Shown here: positions 10,045 through 19,527 of the stretch, piece after piece
Numbering within the stretch: position 1 is the stretch's first letter
How the letters are laid out: every line of letters starts with the position of its first letter
Origin: Vibrio sp. 10N.286.49.B3
GTDB lineage: Bacteria; Pseudomonadota; Gammaproteobacteria; Enterobacterales; Vibrionaceae
Length of the DNA: 64,000 nt
Direction of reading: 5' to 3'
Assembly: GCF_002873395.1 (NCBI RefSeq)
Contig: NZ_MCUV01000001.1
Span: 62,001 to 126,000, forward strand
Notes under the pieces: model-generated
Databases searched by the model: none
What the model saw: the letters and a program-made list of their open reading frames with translations, nothing else
What the model was told of the DNA's origin: nothing
Translations under genes and position numbers: made by a program

Positions 10045-11265
10045 TTAGTCTTCATTAACTGAAGAAATTCTGTGAATCGATAAATCAGCGCCATTAAACT
10101 CTTCCTCTTCAGAGAGTCGTAAACCGGTAAATCGATGTAAAGCACCATAGACAATAAACGCCCCACCAACGGCAACAATAATGCCTAAGCCAGTACCAAG
10201 CACTTGAACAATAAAGCTCACGCCACCGAGTCCACCGAGCGCTTGCTGACCAAAGATACCAGCAGCAATGCCTCCCCATGCACCACAAATACCATGCAAT
10301 GGCCATACACCGAGAACATCATCGATTTTTGTTTTATTCTGAAGATAAGTAAACAGATAAACGAACAGTGCACCAGCGATGCTACCAGTAATCAATGCGC
10401 CAAGCGGATGCATTAAGTCAGAGCCGGCACAGATAGCAACAAGACCAGCTAAAGGACCATTATGAATAAAGCCTGGGTCATTTTTACCGGCAACAAGCGC
10501 AGCTAGAATACCACCGACCATAGCCATTAATGAGTTCATTGCCACGAGACCACTGATGCCATCGAGTGTTTGCGCCGACATAACATTAAACCCGAACCAA
10601 CCGACAGATAAGATCCAAGCACCAAGGGCTAAGAAAGGGATATTTGATGGGGCAAAGTTAGTGTGCTTACCTGCACGTACGCGACCATTACGCATACCAA
10701 GAAAGATAACAGCAACTAATGCTATCCAGCCACCAACACCATGTACAACCACTGAGCCAGCAAAATCATGGAAGCCTGCGCCAAAGGTGGCTTCAAACCA
10801 ACCTTGAACCCCAAAGTTACCATTCCAAATCATACCCTCGAAGAACGGATAAACTAGACCAACAGTAAAGAAAGTTGCAATTAAGATTGGGTAGAAACGT
10901 GCTCGCTCTGCAATGCCGCCAGAAACGATAGCAGGAATAGCGGCAGCAAAAGTAAGCAAGAAGAAAAATTTAACCAATTCATAACCGTTACCTTGTGACA
11001 GAGTTTCGGCATCGGCAAAAAAGTGTCCACCATAAGCCACCCAATAACCAATAAAAAAGTAGGCAATAGCTGAAACACCAAAGTCTGCTAGAATCTTAAC
11101 TAATGCATTGACTTGGTTCTTTTTTCTGACAGTACCAACTTCAAGAAATGCAAACCCAGCATGCATCAAAAATACCATGATGGCACCGAGTAATAAAAAA
11201 AGGGTATCTGAGCTTTGAGTCAGAGTTTGAACTGCTCCATGCACCTGACTTACTGTTTCGCTCAT
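10045..11265 (-). CDS. amtB: Ammonium transporter, Amt family
   Basis: This is an inner-membrane ammonium channel/transporter of 406 residues with about eleven membrane helices. The N-terminal MHAGFAFLEVGTVRKKN is an Amt signature. The two pore histidines of the twin-His motif are expected in DFAGSVVVHGVGG and in WPLHGICGAWGG. No glnK gene adjoins it, unlike the E. coli glnK-amtB pair, so any PII partner is encoded elsewhere. A GGAG Shine-Dalgarno precedes the ATG. The upstream region carries a sigma54-type promoter and NtrC-like half-sites, so expression is probably induced by nitrogen limitation. The symbol is by family. Confidence 0.92.
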   Translation of the reverse strand: MSETVSQVHGAVQTLTQSSDTLFLLLGAIMVFLMHAGFAFLEVGTVRKKNQVNALVKILADFGVSAIAYFFIGYWVAYGGHFFADAETLSQGNGYELVKFFFLLTFAAAIPAIVSGGIAERARFYPILIATFFTVGLVYPFFEGMIWNGNFGVQGWFEATFGAGFHDFAGSVVVHGVGGWIALVAVIFLGMRNGRVRAGKHTNFAPSNIPFLALGAWILSVGWFGFNVMSAQTLDGISGLVAMNSLMAMVGGILAALVAGKNDPGFIHNGPLAGLVAICAGSDLMHPLGALITGSIAGALFVYLFTYLQNKTKIDDVLGVWPLHGICGAWGGIAAGIFGQQALGGLGGVSFIVQVLGTGLGIIVAVGGAFIVYGALHRFTGLRLSEEEEFNGADLSIHRISSVNED

Positions 11266-11357
11266 TATAGAATCTCCATTTAGTGTTGCGCACTATTTTC
11301 GTGCTCTTGAATTTTCCTTTTCACCAAGATAGTGAAATCTGTTTGAATAATGTTTAC

Positions 11358-11374
11358 AGCAAATTGCATTCCAA
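11358..11374 (-). promoter_or_regulatory. Sigma54-type promoter of the ammonium transporter gene
   Basis: Read on the minus strand, TTGGAATGCAATTTGCT matches the -24 GG / -12 GC pattern (TTGGCACG-N4-TTGCW) with exact spacing. It is about 90 bases upstream of the amt start codon. The -24 box is TTGGAATG rather than TTGGCACG. Confidence 0.7.
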
Positions 11375-11487
11375 CTATTTAATAAAAACACACGAAACAA
11401 AATATAAAATAAAGCACGAAATATCAGATACTTAAAAGAGAACACTACTCTGTAAATATAAGAAAACCAATATTGACAACTAAAATT

Positions 11488-11538
11488 CACACCAGCATAG
11501 TGCAAATGAACTATATTAGTGCACGATCTTTTGGTGCA
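11488..11538 (-). promoter_or_regulatory. NtrC-like enhancer sites upstream of amtB
   Basis: Two dyads resemble the NtrC consensus TGCAC-N7-GTGCA. On the minus strand 11504-11488 reads TGCACTATGCTGGTGTG (spacing 7, imperfect second half) and 11538-11520 reads TGCACCAAAAGATCGTGCA (perfect halves, spacing 9). They lie 115-165 bases upstream of the sigma54 box, a usual enhancer distance. Confidence 0.55.
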
Positions 11539-11542
11539 GAAA

Positions 11543-11576
11543 CAAAAAAATCCCCTATACCGTTCAGCATAGAGGA
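11543..11576 (-). terminator. Terminator of the small membrane protein gene
   Basis: On the minus strand GATCCTCTAT pairs with ATAGGGGATT around a ten-base loop and is followed by a run of seven Ts. It lies just downstream of the gene at 11598-12017. Confidence 0.75.
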
Positions 11577-11597
11577 TCTTTATTACCAAATTGAATA

Positions 11598-12017
11598 TTA
11601 TAAATTTGGGCCAGCCGATGGCTTATGAGGAATGTTATTTTTTAATTGCTGCATCCCTTGAACCATTCGAAAGAACCAAACTAAAATCGCTAAAATAGCA
11701 AACCCAGCTCCGACAAATGGTATCGCATGACCGAATGTATCGATTAGTGAACTTTTATACCAATAGTTATTAATCCCAATTAATACACCATTTGACGTCG
11801 CGACTGTTACGATCAAAACCACAAAAAAAGTTAGGTAAAGAAAAAAGCTACGAATTAAGCCATAGTAATGTGAATTAACCAAATCACTATCTTCCCCTTT
11901 ATCTAGCCGATATCCGGCATAAATAATTGCGATTAAACCTGAAATCAAAAAAGTAAATGGTGTCAATATACTTGCTATATAGGCCAACCAGATACCATTA
12001 TTGCTGTTATTTTTCAT
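11598..12017 (-). CDS. Small membrane protein, DUF4870/COG3671-like
   Basis: This 139-residue protein has three or four hydrophobic segments and the phrase NSHYYGLIRSFFLYL, which recalls the SH-Y-x-x-IR-TF core of COG3671/DUF4870-like membrane proteins. No function is known for these. It sits alone between the formate dehydrogenase operon and amtB, with its own terminator; the gap of about 80 bases from fdhC leaves open whether it is the last gene of the fdh transcript. Confidence 0.6.
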   Translation of the reverse strand: MKNNSNNGIWLAYIASILTPFTFLISGLIAIIYAGYRLDKGEDSDLVNSHYYGLIRSFFLYLTFFVVLIVTVATSNGVLIGINNYWYKSSLIDTFGHAIPFVGAGFAILAILVWFFRMVQGMQQLKNNIPHKPSAGPNL

Positions 12018-12094
12018 CCGTATTCTATCTCAATTTATAGGTAGCTCGACAAAGCTCGCTACCCTAGATTATAACAATATAGATAAAAGCGTTA

Positions 12095-13126
12095 TTATGG
12101 CTGTTTATCTGGTTTAGTGGCATCTGATTGATTATCTTTTACTTCGTTGTACCATAAATCATGGTGCTCTTTTGCCCATGTTTCATCAACCTCACCAGTC
12201 ACCATCCCTTCTAGGGCCCCTTCCATACCAAACAGACCAATATAAATATGGAAAATAAAACCACAGATAAGGATAAGTGCGGAGAACATATGAACGAGGT
12301 TCGATAGCTCCATATCACGACGAGTTTGCCCAAATATAGGGAAATCTAAAACAAGACCACTAATTGCAGCAATCGCACCAAATACGATCAATAGCCAGTA
12401 AATCGCCTTTTCACCACCATTAGAGAAACCAGCTGAAGGGTGTGTCCCTTTATATTTTCCGACCATACCACCAAATTTCATAAACCAAGTTATATCTGTT
12501 TTTGTAAATAATGACTTACGCCACCATTTTAAAAGAACGAATACCAGTAAAATAAAAAATAGTGGACCAACATAGTTATGATACTGCTTAGCGAGATGTA
12601 TTATGAATCCCCATAAATCAGTAGGAATATACGGCTTTAGAAAATGTTTACCATAAACCAACATTAACCCACTAAATGCTAATGTTAAAAAAGTAAATGC
12701 CATACTCCAATGTAAAGCTCTATCTAGCCTCGACCAACGTTTGATTGTTTTCCCAGTTCTCTTGCCACTTAACATTAATGGACCAACTGCAACATAGGCT
12801 AAGAAGACGAGGGTAATACTACCAAAGATAGCCACAGCACCTGCCGGTGACATCCATTTTTCTTTCAAGATAAACCATGTCTCACCAGGCGTACTAATTA
12901 ACACACCATGCTCAGGAAATTGAGAGGTTGTATAACCCTCTTCGCCTTCCTTAACCTTACGCCAAAAATCAGCACCACCTAGTTGAGTCATTTCTTGCTT
13001 TACTGTTTGTGATGAACTGGTTTGTGATGAACCTTCTTCCGCTGATACCTGAAACGAAAAACTCAGGAGGAATGCTACCAATAAAGGCAGCATAACGAGC
13101 GTCACATGCTTAATACGTTGTAACAT
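12095..13126 (-). CDS. fdhC: Formate dehydrogenase cytochrome b556 subunit (gamma)
   Basis: This is the membrane subunit that takes electrons from FdhB and reduces quinone. I start at 13126 (343 residues, MLQRIKHV), which has GGAG at a good distance; an ATG four codons earlier lacks one. An N-terminal signal-like helix and a periplasmic stretch of about 80 residues precede a FdnI-type four-helix cytochrome b core. Likely haem histidines are in RALHWSMAF, QYHNYVGP, LVHMFSA and FIFHIYIG. The extended N-terminus is longer than E. coli FdnI (217 residues), as in Shewanella/Vibrio FdhC. It follows fdhB by about 15 bases. Confidence 0.92.
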   Translation of the reverse strand: MLQRIKHVTLVMLPLLVAFLLSFSFQVSAEEGSSQTSSSQTVKQEMTQLGGADFWRKVKEGEEGYTTSQFPEHGVLISTPGETWFILKEKWMSPAGAVAIFGSITLVFLAYVAVGPLMLSGKRTGKTIKRWSRLDRALHWSMAFTFLTLAFSGLMLVYGKHFLKPYIPTDLWGFIIHLAKQYHNYVGPLFFILLVFVLLKWWRKSLFTKTDITWFMKFGGMVGKYKGTHPSAGFSNGGEKAIYWLLIVFGAIAAISGLVLDFPIFGQTRRDMELSNLVHMFSALILICGFIFHIYIGLFGMEGALEGMVTGEVDETWAKEHHDLWYNEVKDNQSDATKPDKQP

Positions 13127-13140
13127 AACGCTCTCCATTA

Positions 13141-13749
13141 TTAGCTTTTAGTCGCATCAAAAGCGAGATCTTCACCATCGGTCCAACCAGCGTGTTTAGC
13201 ACCACGCTCGACTACACGCTGACGGAACACTTCTGATACTTTTTCAGCATCACCAGCTAAAAGTGACTTGGTTGAGCACAATGAAGCACACATCGGTAAC
13301 TTACCTTCAGCAATTCGGTTCGCACCATATTTATGACGCTCTTCTTCCGATCCAGCCTCTGTCTCTGGCCCACCGGCACAGAAGGTACACTTATCCATCT
13401 TACCACGCTCACCAAACGCAGATTGCTTAGGAAACTGTGGAGCTCCAAACGGACAGGCAAATAAGCAGTAACCACAACCAATACACAGATCTTTATTGTG
13501 TAAGACAATGCCATCTTCTGTATGCTCAAAACAGTCTGCAGGACAAACCGCCATACACGGCGCATCAGTACAATGCATACAAGCCACTGAAATCGAATTT
13601 TCTCCCGGCTCACCGTCATTAAGAGTCACTACGCGACGGCGCTGGATACCCCATTCAAGTGCATCATCATTTTCATTCTTACATGCTGTGACACAGCCAT
13701 TACATTCAATACAACGCTTGGTGTCACATAGGAATTTCATTCTAGCCAT
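13141..13749 (-). CDS. fdhB: Formate dehydrogenase iron-sulfur subunit (beta)
   Basis: This is the electron-transfer subunit between FdhA and the cytochrome. The 202 residues carry four groups of cysteines for [4Fe-4S] clusters: CDTKRCIECNGCVTACK, CMHCTDAPCMAVCP, CIGCGYCLFACP, and the CTFC plus CASLC set. It is shorter than E. coli FdnH (294) because it lacks the C-terminal membrane anchor, so it must be held by FdhA and FdhC. It lies 11 bases after fdhA. Confidence 0.93.
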   Translation of the reverse strand: MARMKFLCDTKRCIECNGCVTACKNENDDALEWGIQRRRVVTLNDGEPGENSISVACMHCTDAPCMAVCPADCFEHTEDGIVLHNKDLCIGCGYCLFACPFGAPQFPKQSAFGERGKMDKCTFCAGGPETEAGSEEERHKYGANRIAEGKLPMCASLCSTKSLLAGDAEKVSEVFRQRVVERGAKHAGWTDGEDLAFDATKS

Positions 13750-13760
13750 TTTATGACTCC

Positions 13761-16616
13761 TTACGCTTTACTAATTTTACAAAGAGTGACTTTGGTTTCT
13801 TGCATCTGAGTAACCGGATCATAACCATAAGTAGTTGCGGTGTTAGCAGATTCCCCAGTGACATAAGGTGCAGTACCTTCTGGGTAGCGCTCTAACAGAT
13901 CTTCGCCTTGAAACTTGCCACCAAAGTGGAATGGTAAAAAAGCCAAACCAGGTTTAACTCGGCGAGTCACCATCGCTTTAACGTGAATTCGTCCTTTCTC
14001 TGCCCCTTCGACCCATACCATATCGCCATCTTTAAAGCCGATATCATTGGCATCTTTCGGGTTCACTTCAACAAACATTTCCTGTTGTAGTTCTGCTAGC
14101 CATGGGTTTGAGCGCGTTTCTTCACCACCACCTTCGTATTCAACCAAACGACCAGTAGTAAGAATGATGTTGTACTCTTGCGACACATCCTTATCTTGAA
14201 TTGATTTATATAACGTTGGAATGCGGAACGTTGCCTCTTTATCATCCCAAGTTGGGTAGTCCGTTACAAGGTCACGACGAGGCGTATAAAGTGGCTCACG
14301 ATGTAGTGGCACTCTGTCAGGGAAAGTCCAAACAACAGCTCGCGCTTTGGCATTACCAAACGGAATACAGCCATGCGCAATAGCAACACGTTGGATACCA
14401 CCAGATAAATCGGTTTTCCAGTTTTTCCCTTCCGCAGCAAGCTTCTCTTGTGCTGTTAGGTCATCCCACCATCCAAGTTGTTTAATTAACTTATCAGTAA
14501 ACTCAGGGTAACCATCTTCTAACTCACATCCTTTAGAGTAGCTATCTTCTGCAAGTAAATTACTCCCTTCAAATTCAACACCAAAACGAGTGCGGAAGTT
14601 TCCTCCACCATTGGCAACCGTTTTTGATGTGTCATAAAGGATATGCGTGCCTGGGTGCTTCATTTCAGCAGTCCCCCAACACGGCCAAGGAAGACCATAG
14701 GTTTCACCATTTACGGGACCACCTTCGGCCTCTAAGGTAGTTTTATGGAAAGTATGCCAGTTCATCGTATGCGCTTTAATACGCTCAGGACTTTGCCCGG
14801 TATAACCGATCGTCCACATGCCTTTATTGAATTCTCGAGTGATATCTTCAATGACTGGCTGGTTATTCTTTACCTCAATGTTTTTGAATAACTGCTCGGC
14901 ATAGCCTAATTTCTTAGTTAATAAATATGCGATTTCATGATCAGGTTTAGACTCAAACAGTGGATCTATGACTTGTTGGCGCCACTGCAATGAACGGTTA
15001 GAAGCGGTAACTGAACCATGAGTTTCAAATTGCGTCGTCGCTGGTAATAGATAAACACCGTCGGTTCTATCATTCATTACAGCAGCAACGGTTGGATATG
15101 GATCAACAATGACCATCATATCGAGCTTTTTCATCGCTTTTCTAATGTCAGTACCACGCGTTTGTGAGTTAACCGCATGCCCCCAATAGAACATTGCACG
15201 AATATTATCGTTTTGCTCGATATTCTCTTTGTCTTCTAGCACCCCATCAACCCAACGAGAGACAGGAACACCAAAATTATTCATTGGATTTTTGCCATTA
15301 TAGGCATTTTGGTCAAAACGATTTTTAACCCAATCAATGTCGAGATCCCATACTTTTGACCAGTGATTCCACGCGCCTTCTGAAAGACCATAATAACCCG
15401 GCAAAGTATCAGATAATACGCCCATGTCCGTCGCACCTTGCACGTTATCGTGCCCACGGAAGATGTTTGCACCACCACCAGATTTACCCATATTGCCCAG
15501 TGCAAGCTCTAATACACAATATGCACGAGTGTTATTATTACCTGTCGTATGTTGCGTTCCCCCCATACACCAAACCACACAACCCGGACGGTTTTCAGAC
15601 AGTAATTTCGCTGTTTGATACACTTCTTGCTCTGAAATACCGGTGACGCGCTCAACTTCAGCTGGCGTCCACTTTGCTACCTCGGTACGAATTTCATCCA
15701 TACCAAAAACACGCTGACGAATGAACTCTTTATCTTCCCATTGGTTAGCAAATACGTGCCATAACACACCCCAAATAAAAGCAACATCGGAACCAGGGCG
15801 TAAAGCAACATAGTGATCTGCTTTTGCCGCGGTACGAGTTCTACGCGGATCAGCTACCACAATTTTACAACTATTTTTCTCTTTCGCGATCAAGATATGC
15901 TGCATCGCTACAGGGTGTGCTTCTGCTGGGTTTGAGCCAATGAATAGCATTGATTTACAGTTATGCATATCATTAAAAGAGTTCGTCATCGCCCCGTAGC
16001 CCCAAGTATTAGCTACACCAGCAACGGTCGTTGAGTGACAAATACGAGCTTGATGGTCGACATTATTAGTTCCCCAAAGTGAAGCCATTTTACGGAATAA
16101 ATACGCTTGCTCGTTACTATGTTTTGCACTACCTAACCAGTAAACAGAGTCAGGTCCTGATTCTTCACGGATCTCTAATGCTTTATTACCAATTTCTTCA
16201 ATCGCCTGCTCCCAAGAAAGCTTCTTCCACTTACCACCCTCCAGTTTCATTGGGTATTTCAAGCGGCGTTCACCATGACCATGCTCACGAAGCGCTGCTC
16301 CTTTAGCACAATGTCCACCAGCATTAAAAGGATGATCAAAGGCAGGCTCTTGCCCCGTCCATACGCCATTTTGTACTTCAGCATAAATCCCACACCCTAC
16401 CGAGCAGTGTGAACAAATCGTGCGTTTGATTTCGGTTTTAGCTTCAGGATCAGCACTTTTAGCTTCTGCCTTTTTCATCATACCAGGCACAAAAAGTGAT
16501 GCTCCAGCAACAGCACCACCAGCGGCTAAAGATGAGTTACGCATAAAAGTACGGCGGCTAATGCCAAATTGCTGCTCTGCTTTAGAAACGCTGTTAGAAC
16601 GTTTAGTTAATTTCAT
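13761..16616 (-). CDS. fdhA: Formate dehydrogenase catalytic subunit, Cys-type, Tat-exported
   Basis: This is the periplasmic catalytic subunit that oxidises formate to CO2 at a bis-MGD molybdenum or tungsten centre. The 951 residues begin with a Tat signal (SRRTFMRNSSLAAGG, about 20-34) and a cleavage region near residue 52. A [4Fe-4S] motif CSHCSVGCGIY with a later HCAKG follows. The active-site position is Cys193 (ARICHST), where E. coli FdnG has selenocysteine, so no UGA recoding is needed. The C-terminal molybdopterin-binding domain starts near 820 (ILTTGRLVEYEGGGEETRSNPWLAEL). AGGAG precedes the ATG. The gene is flanked by its chaperone genes and by fdhBC. Confidence 0.95.
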   Translation of the reverse strand: MKLTKRSNSVSKAEQQFGISRRTFMRNSSLAAGGAVAGASLFVPGMMKKAEAKSADPEAKTEIKRTICSHCSVGCGIYAEVQNGVWTGQEPAFDHPFNAGGHCAKGAALREHGHGERRLKYPMKLEGGKWKKLSWEQAIEEIGNKALEIREESGPDSVYWLGSAKHSNEQAYLFRKMASLWGTNNVDHQARICHSTTVAGVANTWGYGAMTNSFNDMHNCKSMLFIGSNPAEAHPVAMQHILIAKEKNSCKIVVADPRRTRTAAKADHYVALRPGSDVAFIWGVLWHVFANQWEDKEFIRQRVFGMDEIRTEVAKWTPAEVERVTGISEQEVYQTAKLLSENRPGCVVWCMGGTQHTTGNNNTRAYCVLELALGNMGKSGGGANIFRGHDNVQGATDMGVLSDTLPGYYGLSEGAWNHWSKVWDLDIDWVKNRFDQNAYNGKNPMNNFGVPVSRWVDGVLEDKENIEQNDNIRAMFYWGHAVNSQTRGTDIRKAMKKLDMMVIVDPYPTVAAVMNDRTDGVYLLPATTQFETHGSVTASNRSLQWRQQVIDPLFESKPDHEIAYLLTKKLGYAEQLFKNIEVKNNQPVIEDITREFNKGMWTIGYTGQSPERIKAHTMNWHTFHKTTLEAEGGPVNGETYGLPWPCWGTAEMKHPGTHILYDTSKTVANGGGNFRTRFGVEFEGSNLLAEDSYSKGCELEDGYPEFTDKLIKQLGWWDDLTAQEKLAAEGKNWKTDLSGGIQRVAIAHGCIPFGNAKARAVVWTFPDRVPLHREPLYTPRRDLVTDYPTWDDKEATFRIPTLYKSIQDKDVSQEYNIILTTGRLVEYEGGGEETRSNPWLAELQQEMFVEVNPKDANDIGFKDGDMVWVEGAEKGRIHVKAMVTRRVKPGLAFLPFHFGGKFQGEDLLERYPEGTAPYVTGESANTATTYGYDPVTQMQETKVTLCKISKA

Positions 16617-16625
16617 TGTCGGCTC

Positions 16626-16820
16626 CTAAAGTGAATCGTAATAATCACGAATATGTTGTGTTTCATGGTAACCCGTGGATTTTTTTGCTTCAGACGGTTT
16701 AATTTCTTCAGCAACAACCACTTTCGTCGTACTGGTAACTGCGACACCAACAACAGCAGCCGTAGTGAGACCTTTCAATAAATCTCTACGACTTGAGTCA
16801 ATTTCTTTCTTCTCTTTCAT
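16626..16820 (-). CDS. Formate dehydrogenase-region Tat-target peptide
   Basis: This 64-residue protein is mostly a twin-arginine signal: DSSRRDLLKG followed by a hydrophobic alanine/valine stretch and a short mature part ending in YHETQHIRDYYDSL. It matches the small family seen upstream of fdhA in Shewanella, Vibrio and relatives (TIGR02811-like). Its role is not known; a small exported partner of FdhA is likely. AGGAAG precedes the ATG, and the gap to fdhA is 9 bases. Confidence 0.85.
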   Translation of the reverse strand: MKEKKEIDSSRRDLLKGLTTAAVVGVAVTSTTKVVVAEEIKPSEAKKSTGYHETQHIRDYYDSL

Positions 16821-16894
16821 AACTTGCTTCCTTTATCTAATAGGCAGTCGTGAGTGCTGAGCACTTCTTGATTTTCTTATGTTTGCTTTTGCAA

Positions 16895-17557
16895 CTACTC
16901 ATAAGAAGTGTCGACTACATTTTTGACATTGATGACTGGCGGTTTACTTGTATGAATAGGATTCTCAGTAAAGCCCACTGATTCAAGTGTCATAAAATTA
17001 AAAATGAGCTCAGCAACGGAACAATAAAATTGCGCCGATGATGCTTCATTGATTTGTTTCGTTAAGGAACCAAACCATGGATTAATATGTTGATTAAAAA
17101 ACGCCTTTTGCAGAGGTTTAACGCTTGCATCCGTTTGTGTATCTGCGATCAAAATTGCCATAACTTCACATAATGCCGACATATGATCTTCAGGCTCTTT
17201 CACCCCATCATTACGCTCAATGCCTAATTGCTTTAGGTGATGCCTTAATTCTGATAAAGGCTTTTCCATCAAAGCACCGCTCATGTGCCATGATCCAAAC
17301 GGAACAACCTCTCCACGACCAACACCAATAAATAAGTCTTGATACTCTTCTGCTAGTAACTCAACACCATTAATAGCGTCATTATGATGCGCTGCCGATC
17401 TCACAACGGAATACCAAGCAGAGGACATCGAACTCGTTTCATTGTCTATTTCGAGCGAGCTCAACCAAGCCAGTAAATCAGCGTCAGGCGCATCGCGTAA
17501 TAAGGCGGCAATTAAAAGGTAAATATCCGCACGTAAAGACTGTTCTTGTTGTTCCAC
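16895..17557 (-). CDS. TorD/DmsD-family chaperone for formate dehydrogenase
   Basis: This is a 220-residue cytoplasmic all-helical protein of the TorD family, which holds molybdoenzymes and their Tat signals during cofactor insertion. Family features are the N-terminal LRADIYLLIAALLRDAPD, the central EYQDLFIGVGRGEVVPFGSWHMSGALMEKPLSELR, and EPEDHMSALCEVMAIL, which covers the TorD EPxDH signature. The start is GTG at 17557 with AGGACGG upstream. It lies between the polyferredoxin and the Tat-target peptide, so FdhA is the natural client. Confidence 0.9.
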   Translation of the reverse strand: MEQQEQSLRADIYLLIAALLRDAPDADLLAWLSSLEIDNETSSMSSAWYSVVRSAAHHNDAINGVELLAEEYQDLFIGVGRGEVVPFGSWHMSGALMEKPLSELRHHLKQLGIERNDGVKEPEDHMSALCEVMAILIADTQTDASVKPLQKAFFNQHINPWFGSLTKQINEASSAQFYCSVAELIFNFMTLESVGFTENPIHTSKPPVINVKNVVDTSYE

Positions 17558-17569
17558 AATACCGTCCTA

Positions 17570-19324
17570 TTAATATTTTAGTTGTTGTTCTGGAGAATCC
17601 GCCATCGACTCAAATACATCTTTAACTCGACAATCTTCACACATCGCAATACGTCTAATCGCATTATCATCAGAGAAGTGAGCGTGACCACGTAACTTAG
17701 ATTGCAACATATCAATCATAGACTGAGGCGCAAAAGGCTTATGGCATAACAAACACTCTGCCGCTTTTTCAGCATGCAAAGTAATGGCTTCTTGACGAGT
17801 AGCTGGATCCCAATTAATTTGAGCTTCTAGACTTAATGCATTCTCTGGGCAGGCTTTTTCACATAATCCACATTGGATACAATCTTGTTCAACAAAACTT
17901 AGGCTTGGTGATTTACCATCATTATGTAAAGCCGATGTCGGGCAAACGGCAATACATGCCATACACAAGGTACAATCCGATGTTTCGCAATTCACTTTTC
18001 CGTAAGGCGCAGTACTCGGCAATGGATGGATCATCAGTTCGGGTTTATAACGAGCAGATAATGAGTCAAGCGCAGTAAATAGACGTTGGCGTTTATTGCC
18101 CTCTAAATCCCCCAGCGTCTCTTGTAATGAAGCGTAGCCTAAGGATTCAATTTGCAGTGTCGGAGTTTGTTCACGTAGTGATTCTAAATACAGGATATCG
18201 ATACATTCACGTGGTAATGAAAGTTGCTCGAGTAAACCTTGAGCAACACCGACTTCATGATTGAGTACTCGTTGGATCGTTGCTGGCATATGGCGACTTG
18301 CTGCAAATAAGATTTGAGTCGCACCATTAGTTAAAGCAGCAAACCAACTATCAATACCAACAGAAGGAAGCTCTTCTACAACCACTGGAATGACATTATC
18401 TGGCAAAGCTTTTAATGCCATAACGTTATACATTTCATGACGTGAACTACATAACAGAACAATGGGATTCGAACCACCCGCTTTTAAGTAGTTGGCTAAT
18501 GTACGCTCTATGAATTTTTGAGTCTCTTGAGGTGTAGGCAGTGCATAATGAATAGCTTCTGTTGGGCATGCGGTCGCACAAGTACCAACGCCTTGGCATA
18601 AATAAGGATTAATTTGTATATTATGCCCAATTTTGTCATTACCTTCACTGGATAAAGCCCCCGCAGGACAAGCATCGACACAACGTTCACAACCTTTAAC
18701 GCCACGAGAACTATGCGCACATAAATCAGTATCTAAACGAAAGTATTTGGGCTTATCAAATGTTCCCATTAATGTTGGAATTTCTTCTAATGCTTCCGTC
18801 AGCTTCGGGTAACCACGACCCACAGGGAAATAACCAGGAACAGGGACTTCTTCAGGCATACAACCATTGAGCGACAAATCAAGAATGACATCAAAGCAGT
18901 CTTGACCAATCGAAACCTTAGAAAGATTTGTTTTGATTCCCTGACTTTCAACCATCACCTCAAAAGCACCCAAAAAACCATTAATTGCAATCGTATTGGT
19001 AAAGTAGACCTTAGAAGCTAGGCGATGAGTATTATCCGTTAATGGCGCACCATCGATTGAAAGTAACGTTAAAGAGTTCACCTCTAGTTGCTCAGCAGCA
19101 CTAACGATTATTTCTGTTGGCCCAACAATGAGTGTATTACCACCGCTTTCATAGCTGACGGTCGGAGGGATAAGGTTTGCCAATTCAACTGTATTTTCAA
19201 CAGCGTACCAACGCGCATAATTATTAGCGGTCAGATCATGTTCAAACGCGATAGGATTTGATTTAGAGTCTGGTAGTTGCTTGTCTGATAATACTTGTTT
19301 TAATAGTTCTGGTGACATCGACAT
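17570..19324 (-). CDS. Polyferredoxin-like 4Fe-4S protein of the fdh cluster
   Basis: This is a large cytoplasmic iron-sulfur protein found next to DUF3305/DUF3306 and fdhA in Vibrionaceae and Shewanella. I take ATG at 19324 (584 residues, MSMSPELLK), with TGGA upstream; a GTG at 19363 would add 13 residues. Four ferredoxin-type cluster sites are visible: CERCVDACPAG and CATACPTEAI near the middle, CTLCMACIAVCPTSAL and CIQCGLCEKACPENAL toward the C-terminus. Two further CxxC pairs (CLLC, CEDC) close the protein. A role in electron supply or maturation of formate dehydrogenase is inferred from context only. Confidence 0.85.
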   Translation of the reverse strand: MSMSPELLKQVLSDKQLPDSKSNPIAFEHDLTANNYARWYAVENTVELANLIPPTVSYESGGNTLIVGPTEIIVSAAEQLEVNSLTLLSIDGAPLTDNTHRLASKVYFTNTIAINGFLGAFEVMVESQGIKTNLSKVSIGQDCFDVILDLSLNGCMPEEVPVPGYFPVGRGYPKLTEALEEIPTLMGTFDKPKYFRLDTDLCAHSSRGVKGCERCVDACPAGALSSEGNDKIGHNIQINPYLCQGVGTCATACPTEAIHYALPTPQETQKFIERTLANYLKAGGSNPIVLLCSSRHEMYNVMALKALPDNVIPVVVEELPSVGIDSWFAALTNGATQILFAASRHMPATIQRVLNHEVGVAQGLLEQLSLPRECIDILYLESLREQTPTLQIESLGYASLQETLGDLEGNKRQRLFTALDSLSARYKPELMIHPLPSTAPYGKVNCETSDCTLCMACIAVCPTSALHNDGKSPSLSFVEQDCIQCGLCEKACPENALSLEAQINWDPATRQEAITLHAEKAAECLLCHKPFAPQSMIDMLQSKLRGHAHFSDDNAIRRIAMCEDCRVKDVFESMADSPEQQLKY

Positions 19325-19527
19325 AGTTCGGTTCCATCTGGAGTGGTTTCCGTTGATATGCACTAATAAAGCAAATAGTGTTCCAATTTATAATGCCTCG
19401 ATATATACCGACTAAAATGAGAGATAAAGCCGTTTATACTAAGATTTGGCTCTACTGATGAATGGAAAATCCAGCAGGAAGGACAATTTGTCTCATCGCC
19501 CTTTCCCTGTGTTAGTACAAAATGTAC

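Noticed and set aside
11293..11589. 98-codon open frame on the minus strand upstream of amtB
   Set aside because: Phe/Tyr/Arg-rich composition unlike a protein, no ribosome site, and it covers the terminator, NtrC-like dyads and sigma54 box.
16035..16041. Selenocysteine at the FdhA active site
   Set aside because: The codon in the ARICHS motif is an ordinary Cys codon, and no UGA is read through in the frame.
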